Positions 6,545 through 13,070 of a DNA stretch of 13,842 nucleotides are shown here, piece by piece. Source of the DNA: Bacteroidia bacterium (GTDB taxonomy: Bacteria > Bacteroidota > Bacteroidia > Bacteroidales > GCA-2748055); assembly GCA_004525825.1 (NCBI GenBank), contig SPBY01000028.1:1-13842 (forward strand). The letters run 5' to 3'. The position numbers and the translations under genes are program-made. Positions within the stretch are counted from its first letter, which is position 1. Every line of letters starts with the position of its first letter. The notes under the pieces were generated by a model, which did not search any database, was not told where the DNA came from, and saw only the letters and a program-made list of their open reading frames with translations.

Positions 6545-7943
6545 TGTAACCCAGTATGTTGAACATTTCGCTGACCGATTGCTCTTCTCGGTACACGTGG
6601 TCGATGATATTGCCCTTTGAATCCCGGTCGATGATCACATGCTTGGGAGCCGGGATCAGGCAGTGTTTGATCCCGCCGTAGCCACTGATGGAATCCTGGT
6701 AGGCCCCGGTGTGAAAGAATCCCAGGTAGAGCGGTTCTTTGTCCCCGGGCTTGTATTTTGGAAGAAGAACCTCCTGGTTCAGGTCTTCGGAATTATAATA
6801 ATCCGAATGGTCGCAGCTGATGCCCCCGATATTCACCCTTCCGTATTCATGGCTCCATTTATTGATCGGCAGCAAAATAAACTTCTCATGGATGGACCAG
6901 GCATCTGGGATGGTATTCATCAGGCTGTTGTTGATGATGTACCAGGTTTCGGTGTCGTTCTGCTGTTTCTGCTCCAGTACCTTGAAAATGATGGCCCCTG
7001 CTTCACCCACTGTATAACGGCCAAATTCGGTGAAAATGTCAGGCTCCATCACATTTTCCCTCATACAGGCTTCTTTGATGTTCAAGATGATCTCGTTAAT
7101 CATGTATTCGTAACTGTATTCAAAGCCCAGGTGATTCCGAACCGGGAATCCTCCCCCCAGGTTGAAGGCGGTAAGGTTCTTGCTTTCCTTCTTCAATTCC
7201 ACGTAAAGCCTGAGGGCCTTTTGAAACTCACCCCAGTAGTAGAGGGTATCCTTGATCCCCGTATCCACGAAAAAATGAAGCATTTTAAGCTCTACCTTTT
7301 CATTATTAAGAATGCGGCTCTTGAAAAATTCGATGATCTCACCGGGAGGAATGCCCAGCCTGGAAGTGTAGTAGGCCGATTGTGCTTCCTCATCAATGGC
7401 CATTCTAAGCCCGATCTTAACTGTATGCTTTGGATTTAGATTGAGCAGGCGATCCAATTCTTCTGTACTGTCCAGGATAATGATGGAATTTACAAATCCT
7501 GCCTCCCGTAAAGTGAGGATCTTACGCAGGTACTCTTCTGTCTTGAACCCATTATGCACGATCAAACGCCCGGAATCCAGTTTGCCTTTCTGGTGCAGGT
7601 TCAGGATCAGATCGATATCAAATTCAGAGGAAGTTTCCAGGTTGACCCGGTGCTTGAGAGCCTCCTTGATCACATGATAGAAATGGTTGCATTTGGTGCA
7701 ATAGCAGAAAAAATAGTTACCCCTGTATTGATGTTTTTTAATGGCCCGGTTAAAGAGGTTCCGTGCTTTCTTGATCTGATCTCCAATTTTAGGCAGGTAG
7801 ATAAACCGGAAAGGCGTACCATGTTTGTCAATGAGATGTTTCAGAGAAACACCGTGGAAGGTCAGGTTTCCTTCCCTCAGGTCAAATCCTTCCTGGGGAA
7901 AATAGTAGGTTTGTTCGATTAAATCGAAATAGCTGTTTTTCAT
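6537..7943 (-). CDS. speA: Short-form PLP-dependent arginine decarboxylase (alanine racemase fold)
   Basis: Predicted to convert arginine to agmatine, the first step of this operon's putrescine route. At 468 residues it is much shorter than the roughly 630-660-residue proteobacterial biosynthetic SpeA. It has the alanine-racemase-fold group III decarboxylase plan. The PLP Schiff-base lysine is probably Lys84 in FFCYCTK. GGGFP at 263-267 is the phosphate-binding loop. EFGRY at 306-310 matches the E-P-G-R motif of the family. CDHSD at 377-381 is the C-terminal catalytic Cys motif (Cys377) seen as CDxxD in ornithine and diaminopimelate decarboxylases, and HTGAY at 411-415 carries the PLP-contacting tyrosine. 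I recall this short type, followed by agmatinase and a DHS-like gene, from other Bacteroidota. Arginine specificity rests mainly on the overlapping agmatinase gene. The ATG at 7943 lies just behind a consensus promoter. Confidence 0.82.
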   Translation of the reverse strand: MKNSYFDLIEQTYYFPQEGFDLREGNLTFHGVSLKHLIDKHGTPFRFIYLPKIGDQIKKARNLFNRAIKKHQYRGNYFFCYCTKCNHFYHVIKEALKHRVNLETSSEFDIDLILNLHQKGKLDSGRLIVHNGFKTEEYLRKILTLREAGFVNSIIILDSTEELDRLLNLNPKHTVKIGLRMAIDEEAQSAYYTSRLGIPPGEIIEFFKSRILNNEKVELKMLHFFVDTGIKDTLYYWGEFQKALRLYVELKKESKNLTAFNLGGGFPVRNHLGFEYSYEYMINEIILNIKEACMRENVMEPDIFTEFGRYTVGEAGAIIFKVLEQKQQNDTETWYIINNSLMNTIPDAWSIHEKFILLPINKWSHEYGRVNIGGISCDHSDYYNSEDLNQEVLLPKYKPGDKEPLYLGFFHTGAYQDSISGYGGIKHCLIPAPKHVIIDRDSKGNIIDHVYREEQSVSEMFNILGYNG

Positions 7944-7962
7944 CTACTTCCGTAAGAATAAG

Positions 7963-7970
7963 CAAAATTA
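7963..7970 (-). promoter_or_regulatory. Bacteroidota -7 promoter element (TAATTTTG) for the polyamine operon
   Basis: The minus strand reads TAATTTTG, a full match to TAnnTTTG, 20 bp before the decarboxylase ATG. A TTG lies upstream but at about 23 bp spacing instead of the usual 19, so only the -7 box is convincing. It predicts a leader of only about 13 nt. Confidence 0.55.
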
Positions 7971-8049
7971 TCTTAAACAGGTTTTAGCTTGTGCAATATC
8001 AGTAAAAAAAGCATAATATTGAATCCAGGGAAAATAAAATAATGATAGG

Positions 8050-8244
8050 ATGAATAAGAACCTTTTCAAATTCATGCAGCTAATAGTTTTACTGATTGTC
8101 ATTGCCTCTTGCTCTCAGAAAGCTTATGTGGATTCCTTATACAGGGTTCCGGACATTGGTGACGATAAACAAGACTCGTATATAGTACAAGTGTGCGATA
8201 TGCGAACACTTGATATAGATTTTAAACTGAAGGTAAATGACTGA
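8050..8244 (+). CDS. Small putative lipoprotein, 64 aa, possibly a gene remnant
   Basis: The ORF begins with a good lipoprotein signal: a short basic start (MNKNLFK), a hydrophobic core LIVLLIVI and a lipobox-like ASC with Cys21, followed by SQK. The remaining 43 residues are polar and match no family I know. The frame is divergent from the polyamine operon. A partial -7 match, TAATATTG at 8014-8021, lies upstream. The mature part is very short, and a 27-residue ORF in the +1 frame follows with overlap, so this could be the front of a decayed larger lipoprotein. The signal peptide is convincing; the state of the gene is uncertain. Confidence 0.5.
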   Translation: MNKNLFKFMQLIVLLIVIASCSQKAYVDSLYRVPDIGDDKQDSYIVQVCDMRTLDIDFKLKVND

Positions 8245-8320
8245 AGTTTGGAAGAATTTGACTGCTCCCACCGATAAGGAACTTGCCATCCTGAGAGAAT
8301 TGCAAAACATGATATGCTGA
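8237..8320 (+). CDS. 27-aa ORF overlapping the small lipoprotein ORF; possible remnant
   Basis: An ATG at 8237 overlaps the end of the lipoprotein ORF (stop at 8242-8244) in the +1 frame and reads 27 residues to a TGA at 8318-8320, ending 7 bp before the thiolase ATG. The text (TDKELAILRELQNMI) has the look of an amphipathic helix, as at the end of many proteins. It may be the shifted tail of the upstream ORF, a tiny leader gene coupled to the thiolase, or noise. There is no SD and no family match. Confidence 0.25.
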   Translation: MTEVWKNLTAPTDKELAILRELQNMIC

Positions 8321-8327
8321 TATAAAA

Positions 8328-9539
8328 ATGAAAGAAAGCTGGATTCTTGATGGTATTCGTACTCCCTTTGGCCGCTACGGGGGTGTGCTGGCCCGTTTGC
8401 GGCCCGATGACATGATGGCTGTGATCATCAGGGAACTGGTGCAGCGCCATCCCGGGATTGAGGAGGTTCTTGAGGATGTAGTCATCGGTGATTCCAATCA
8501 GGCAGGAGAAGATTCCAGGAACGTGGGTCGGAATGCCTTGCTCCTTGCGGGTTTGCCCGTAAAAGTGAGTGGAATAACGGTGAATCGTTTGTGTGGAAGC
8601 GGACTTGCAGCAGCCGTACAAGTCTCAAACAGCATTAAATGCAAGGAAGGTGATCTTTTTATTGCCGGTGGGGTGGAAAGTATGACCCGTGCTCCCATGA
8701 TCATGGCAAAACCTGAACAGGCTTTCGCCAGAGCAGCCCCCATGGCTGATTCAACCATAGGTTGGCGCTTCCCCAATCAGAAACTTATTTCTCTTTTCGG
8801 TTCTGAAAGCATGCCGGAGACTGCAGAGAACATTGGGCGAAGTCTCGGGATCTCGCGGGAAGCAAGCGACCTTTACGCATATGAGACACAAATGCGCTAC
8901 GAAAAGGCACGTCAGGAAGGTTTTTATGAGGGAGAGATCCTGCCGGTAGAGGTCCCCGGCGCAGACAGAAAACAGCCTCCGGTGCTTGTGAGTTCTGATG
9001 AGCATCCACGTCCGGATACAAGCCTGGAAAAATTATCCAAACTGGCATCCCTTCATAAGGATGGCATAGTCACAGCGGGAAATGCTTCCGGAGTGAATGA
9101 CGGAGCTGCAGGCTTACTTATTGGAAATATGCAGGCAGCTGATAGGATTAAACTGAAGCCAATGGCAAGAATTGTGAGCAGTGCGGTGGCAGGCGTGGAA
9201 CCAGGATTGATGGGCCTGGGCCCTGTTCCTGCCAGCTTGAAAGCACTTGCACGTGCCGGCCTCACACTTCAGGACATGGACCTCATCGAGATCAATGAAG
9301 CGTTTGCGGTGCAGGTTCTGGGATGCCTGAAAGAACTAAAGCTAGATTTTGACGATCAGAGGGTCAATCCCAACGGGGGTGCCATTTCGGTGGGTCATCC
9401 CCTTGGAGCCTCCGGGGCCAGGCTTCTTTTAACTGCTGGCAGGGAACTACAACGCAGAAAGGGCAGGTATGCTCTGGTAACTCTGTGTATCGGCATTGGC
9501 CAGGGAATTGCCACCATCATTGAAAATCCAGATTGTTGA
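8328..9539 (+). CDS. Thiolase / acetyl-CoA acyltransferase, PcaF-like subgroup
   Basis: Catalyses thiolytic cleavage or Claisen condensation of acyl-CoA thioesters in the cytoplasm. The 403-residue length is typical. The nucleophile is Cys89 in NRLCGSG, the second-half triad is NEAFA (323-327), the His357 block NGGAISVGHPLG (349-360) and Cys387 in CIGIGQG. GGVESMTRAP (114-123) is also standard. The segment DSTIGWRF (141-148) followed by SMPETAENI (161-169) resembles 3-oxoadipyl-CoA thiolases (PcaF/PaaJ) more than short-chain acetyl-CoA acetyltransferases. However, no beta-ketoadipate, phenylacetate or beta-oxidation gene lies nearby, so the substrate stays open. The gene stands alone between debris: a 64-aa ORF and a 27-aa ORF upstream, and an internally deleted hydrolase remnant starting 2 bp after its stop. 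Confidence 0.92.
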   Translation: MKESWILDGIRTPFGRYGGVLARLRPDDMMAVIIRELVQRHPGIEEVLEDVVIGDSNQAGEDSRNVGRNALLLAGLPVKVSGITVNRLCGSGLAAAVQVSNSIKCKEGDLFIAGGVESMTRAPMIMAKPEQAFARAAPMADSTIGWRFPNQKLISLFGSESMPETAENIGRSLGISREASDLYAYETQMRYEKARQEGFYEGEILPVEVPGADRKQPPVLVSSDEHPRPDTSLEKLSKLASLHKDGIVTAGNASGVNDGAAGLLIGNMQAADRIKLKPMARIVSSAVAGVEPGLMGLGPVPASLKALARAGLTLQDMDLIEINEAFAVQVLGCLKELKLDFDDQRVNPNGGAISVGHPLGASGARLLLTAGRELQRRKGRYALVTLCIGIGQGIATIIENPDC

Positions 9540-9541
9540 AA

Positions 9542-9818
9542 ATGCGAAACAGAGCAGAAAATGGGAACAAAGTAATCTTCCTCATCCTGGGCCTGTGGCT
9601 GGGCACCATGGAGGTCACCGAACAAATGCGCCTTCAGACGGCCTATCAGATTGATAAAGATGAAAACGGCACTTATACAACCAAGTTGAATGTGATAGAA
9701 CACCTCTTCCAAACCTCCGATACCGGATCACCTTGTTGAATATGAGCAAATCGCAGAAATTATTTCCCCGGATGTGCTGGAATTGATACGTAATTGGATG
9801 GACGGGATCGCGAAATGA
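9542..9818 (+). pseudogene. Remnant of a secreted alpha/beta hydrolase, core deleted and frameshifted
   Basis: The frame from ATG 9542 carries a hydrophobic start (KVIFLIL), then WLGTMEV and a segment ending NGTYTTKLNVIE. This resembles the N-terminal beta domain (GxWxGTLxV... H/QIxKxxxGTY) of secreted Bacteroidota alpha/beta hydrolases. At about 9700 it jumps directly to HLFQTSDTGSP, which resembles the catalytic-His region near the C-terminus of the same family (GLNHLFQ...TGSP). It then stops at TGA 9737-9739. One extra base near 9733-9734 accounts for the break: the next frame continues VEYEQIAEIISPDVLELI and RNWM to a TGA at 9816-9818, the expected family end. So the head and tail of one gene are present, the several-hundred-residue catalytic core is missing, and the tail is frameshifted. 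The family comparison is from memory; the two-frame continuity is seen directly. Confidence 0.72.
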
Positions 9819-9920
9819 AAGCTTTGTTCGTAAACCTGTCTGTTTAACAGATGTTATCTATCACTAACTTTCATTCATTGATTATATTTGCAGAGTGATT
9901 GGAACTAAAATGAACATATC
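9819..9920. other. Intergenic region with promoter and small palindrome
   Basis: This short stretch between the hydrolase remnant and the secreted-protein gene contains the near-palindrome TCTGTTTAACAGA (9839-9851, 6-bp arms with one central base) about 30 bp upstream of the promoter element at 9883. It could bind a regulator or be chance. No terminator with a clear T run is visible. Confidence 0.35.
9883..9890 (+). promoter_or_regulatory. Bacteroidota -7 promoter element (TATATTTG)
   Basis: TATATTTG is a full match to TAnnTTTG and lies 30 bp before the ATG at 9921, predicting a leader of about 24 nt. No good -33 TTTG stands at the usual spacing. It gives the small secreted-protein gene its own transcription start, independent of the thiolase and the remnant. 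Confidence 0.55.
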
Positions 9921-10334
9921 ATGAAACAGAGAACCCTTTGGACAGCTATATTGCTTATGGCCTTTGTGATGGGGACCTTTGCCCAGGAGCAGAAGGTCAC
10001 CGTAAAGATTACCGACCTGAAGAAAGTGTCTACCACTCTTACCAATGCCACTACCTCATCCTCGTCGTCCTGCAATACTTCTGATTTCCCGGTCTATCAG
10101 GGATCGACCCTGAAGGAGATAGATTTTGCTGACTTAACATGGATAAGTGTACGACATGACCTTGCTGCCAGTGATCCCAACAACTATGTGAGTGTGGAAC
10201 TCACCTTTAAGGATGGGAAAACCGGGATCTATGAGATGGTCAAACACATCCGTTTCACGGGGAAGACTTCGGAAGGAAATTTCAGTCTCAAGGTGATGGA
10301 AACCAATACGGTAGAGATCGTGCACAAAATGTAA
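9921..10334 (+). CDS. Small secreted protein of unknown family
   Basis: The 137-residue product begins with a clear Sec signal peptide (MKQRTLW, hydrophobic core AILLMAFVMG, cleavage after TFAQ near residue 22), typical of exported Bacteroidota proteins. The mature part of about 115 residues is rich in beta-forming, Thr/Ser and Lys residues. It has a Ser/Thr-rich patch (TTSSSSS, about 45-51) and one mature cysteine (Cys52) beside it. The later part alternates strands (YVSVELTFKDGK, HIRFTG, NFSLKVMETNTVEIV), suggesting a small beta-sandwich. No known domain or catalytic motif is recognised. It has its own promoter and converges on the DUF5916 gene, with only 10 bp between the stop codons. Confidence 0.8.
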   Translation: MKQRTLWTAILLMAFVMGTFAQEQKVTVKITDLKKVSTTLTNATTSSSSSCNTSDFPVYQGSTLKEIDFADLTWISVRHDLAASDPNNYVSVELTFKDGKTGIYEMVKHIRFTGKTSEGNFSLKVMETNTVEIVHKM

Positions 10335-10344
10335 GGTTTCGAAG

Positions 10345-12960
10345 CTATAGCGAGAACCAGAAGTTGGCCTTGACCATGAATACATGGTTCCCTTTGATCC
10401 CCCAAAGATTCCCTGCTATATCTCCAATGGGATTATAGACAGGTTCCCATCCCGAACGGTCGTGTGCCCAAACAAAATAGAGCGTGGACCCCAGCTTGTA
10501 CTCCCACCGGAATACGAGGTTGGAGCGAAACTGCATGAAGCTGAAATCCGGATTCCCAAACTGAAAGGTTTCTCCGTTGTGGACGTATGAATAACTGTTA
10601 CCCGCCGGATCGTAAGTAAGATCCAACATCTCCAGCCTGTCGCTGATGTCCCGGGCCTGACTCTGGTCCACCCGCCTGAATTCATCGTATTGTCCCACCG
10701 AATAGTAAGGACTTCCGTAGTACTGAATAGACATTTCCGGGGTCAGATAAAGCTCGGTCCGGAAGGTGAAGGAGGTGGTGTGCCTGTCTATGTTTCCTAC
10801 CACATATTCAGTGGAGGTGTTCCCCGGTATGGTGGAGACATATTGCTGATGATATTTTCGTTGATCCAAACCTACTGTCCCGCTTATTTTCAATCTTTTT
10901 ACCGGAAGCCAGGTGAGGCTCAGCATTCCTGTGTTTTCCATGGAATTAGGCATGCCCAGGGCTGAGTACTGGTATTCCAGGGTAGCTGACAGGTCTTTGG
11001 CAGTATTAGATTCCAAACTCAGTCCCCCTTCGAACACGGGATCGTTTCGCAGAGCCGGTCCCCCTCTTAGCTCACGGATATCGAGGGACGAAAAATTATA
11101 ACTTGAAATGATTTTCAGACTCCATAAGGCATTGTTTCGGATCAGGAAATTTAGTCCCACCAGGTTTCCGGTGTTTTCGGCCCCAAAACTCCATTCCGCT
11201 TCCTGGAAGAGTCCCAGATAATAGTTCCTGATCCATTTTTTCGGCACATTCATTTCATAGGATCCCTCCATGCGCTGACTCAGAAAATCCGATTTTCGGA
11301 GGTAACCCATATCGTTGAGGTTGAGGCCAGGACTCCGGTACTGTCCCTGCACAAGGAAGTTCCATTGTCCGCCCTTCTTCCCGATTGTGATTAGTCCCCC
11401 GTGTCCCCCGAGGCTCTCCCGGGTGTCATCCAATTCCAAATAATCCGCATCGGGCCTATGGTAGCGGTGGCTTTGTGACAGTTGCTTTATCAGGATGGCT
11501 TCCGGGGAGCCATTTAACTGGCTGGCAATGGACTTGACCTGCAAATAGTAATTCCTGTTTTGCCAGTAATGAAGCAGATCGAGCCCCCCACTTATGGCGC
11601 TGGTGGGAAGCAACTGGCTACTGGTGGAATCGGGAGAGATCCTGTTGACCATGCTGAACACTCCACCCAGGATGGTATTTCCACCTTGAAAATCTTTCTT
11701 AATCCGTGTAGCCATGTAGTTGCTTAAGGGGGAGACCTCTATCTCCTGTTCCGTCCCACTTTCATCAATGGCCACCCCCGATGCCCCTGCTGTTAGTCCA
11801 TTGACCAATCCCAATGAAAGGCCTTTCTTGCTTTTCCCGGTCAATTTGGCGGCCCCAAGGATGGTGGTCTGGTTGGGAATATCCGATACCGTCAAATGGG
11901 TATAGGGATTCGAAAATGATGGCGCGCTTCCGATCCTCCTGGAGTAATAAGGAATGTCGCCATCCATATCAAAATCAAACACATCGTTTCCCTCCAGGAA
12001 GAAGGGTCTTTTTTCTTCGAAAAAAGTTTCAAAGGTGGTGAGGTTCAACACCGAAGGATCGGCCTCCACCTGGCCATAATCGGGATTCACAGAGAGGTCG
12101 AGCGTGAAGTCGCTGCTGATTCCCACTTTGGCATCCAATCCTGCGTTGAAGTCAAATGGATGTTCGTTGGTGAATCCAGGTGTATAGGATGCAGAGGCCA
12201 GGCCATATGGCAGGAACTCCACCTGGCGCGAGGTGCGAATATCCTTTATTCCTTTCAACTCTCCGAAGAGGTAAACGGTGGCCGGTGCTTCCCTGGGTAT
12301 AGGATCCCAGCTGCTGGCCTCCTGTTTCCTGGCGAGCACCCGGTAAAAATGCAATCCCCAGACATGTTCTGCCTCATTGGCATACCGGATCTGGCTGAAT
12401 GGAAGCTTGATTTCAGCAATCCAGCCGGTATCGGTTCGGGTAGTGGCACCATCCCATATGGCATTCCAGTTAAAATCAAAATCCCAGTCACCCAGGTGCT
12501 TGACATCCATCTTCTGTCCGGCCACTGTGATGCTGAATTCAAATGCGGTTCTTTTATCGAAGTAGGAATCCAGGGCAATACCAGCGATATCCCCGGCCCG
12601 GGAATCCCTTCGGCCCAGTTTATCTACGATCTTATCTGGCTCACTATCCCGACAGATCAGGGCTATATAAAGATTGGAACGGTCATACAAGATCTTGAAA
12701 AAGGACTGTTCCGTGGCCGGACTTCCACTATTTGGGAACTGCTGGATAAAATCGCCCTTCCATGTTCCGAGGGACCAAATCTCATCGTTCAGCACTCCGT
12801 CAATTTTGGGCTCGGGAAGTTCACCGATGCTCACAGAGTTATATACACGCTTGTTGTTAAGCAAAGAATCGATGTCCTGGGCATGGAGGTCCTGCCAGAG
12901 AGCCAGAGGGCCCACAAGAGCAATGAACAGGAAAAGCCTATAAGGTGCTTCCAGTAACAT
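10345..12960 (-). CDS. DUF5916 outer-membrane protein with N-terminal CBM9-like domain
   Basis: The 871-residue protein has a signal peptide (hydrophobic core LFLFIALVGPLAL, cleavage near LHAQ at residue 28). A CBM9-like carbohydrate-binding fold follows at about 45-235, marked by KIDGVLNDEIW (52-62), LYDRSNLYIALIC, LDSYFDKRTAFEF and WIAEIKLPFSQIRY. From about 245 to the end lies the DUF5916 region: DYGQVEADPSVLNLT and FEEKRPFFLEG are its hallmark motifs. Long alternating amphipathic strands then run to a terminal aromatic (ANFWFSL), as expected for an outer-membrane beta-barrel. The family's function is not known to me; the combination suggests binding or passage of a glycan or related ligand at the outer membrane. 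The ATG at 12960 gives a proper signal peptide. It is divergent from a GH120-like lipoprotein gene. Confidence 0.88.
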   Translation of the reverse strand: MLLEAPYRLFLFIALVGPLALWQDLHAQDIDSLLNNKRVYNSVSIGELPEPKIDGVLNDEIWSLGTWKGDFIQQFPNSGSPATEQSFFKILYDRSNLYIALICRDSEPDKIVDKLGRRDSRAGDIAGIALDSYFDKRTAFEFSITVAGQKMDVKHLGDWDFDFNWNAIWDGATTRTDTGWIAEIKLPFSQIRYANEAEHVWGLHFYRVLARKQEASSWDPIPREAPATVYLFGELKGIKDIRTSRQVEFLPYGLASASYTPGFTNEHPFDFNAGLDAKVGISSDFTLDLSVNPDYGQVEADPSVLNLTTFETFFEEKRPFFLEGNDVFDFDMDGDIPYYSRRIGSAPSFSNPYTHLTVSDIPNQTTILGAAKLTGKSKKGLSLGLVNGLTAGASGVAIDESGTEQEIEVSPLSNYMATRIKKDFQGGNTILGGVFSMVNRISPDSTSSQLLPTSAISGGLDLLHYWQNRNYYLQVKSIASQLNGSPEAILIKQLSQSHRYHRPDADYLELDDTRESLGGHGGLITIGKKGGQWNFLVQGQYRSPGLNLNDMGYLRKSDFLSQRMEGSYEMNVPKKWIRNYYLGLFQEAEWSFGAENTGNLVGLNFLIRNNALWSLKIISSYNFSSLDIRELRGGPALRNDPVFEGGLSLESNTAKDLSATLEYQYSALGMPNSMENTGMLSLTWLPVKRLKISGTVGLDQRKYHQQYVSTIPGNTSTEYVVGNIDRHTTSFTFRTELYLTPEMSIQYYGSPYYSVGQYDEFRRVDQSQARDISDRLEMLDLTYDPAGNSYSYVHNGETFQFGNPDFSFMQFRSNLVFRWEYKLGSTLYFVWAHDRSGWEPVYNPIGDIAGNLWGIKGNHVFMVKANFWFSL

Positions 12961-13070
12961 GGTGCAACAATTTACAAAATCCTGGGGATTAAAGAGGGTC
13001 GCCCAATTTTACGTAAATTGCTATCCAAGTCTGTCCCAAAAGGAAATTCTGGGATATAACTTTTACTGAT
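12961..13070. promoter_or_regulatory. Divergent intergenic region with repeated CAATTTAC half-sites
   Basis: CAATTTAC at 12968-12975 recurs as its complement GTAAATTG at 13013-13020. The latter is also one arm of a near-palindrome, CAATTTTACGTAAATTG, at 13004-13020. The minus strand also has a 7/8 match to the -7 promoter element, TAAAATTG (13011-13004). These half-sites sit between two divergent starts, where a shared operator could lie. This is suggestive only. Confidence 0.3.

Noticed and set aside
6639..7439. Plus-strand open frame (266 codons) opposite the arginine decarboxylase gene
   Set aside because: Complement of conserved PLP-enzyme motifs; no independent support.
8237..8320. Resemblance of the 27-aa ORF to the C-terminal helix of MscL channels
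   Set aside because: The similarity is limited to a short generic amphipathic helix, and no MscL transmembrane sequence lies upstream.
12160..12957. Plus-strand open frame (265 codons) opposite the start of the DUF5916 gene
   Set aside because: Antisense to the signal peptide and CBM9-like domain, which are convincing; no family features.
13057..13064. TAACTTTT as a promoter for the GH120-like gene
   Set aside because: It ends 6 bp before the ATG, leaving practically no leader, and matches only 7 of 8 consensus positions.
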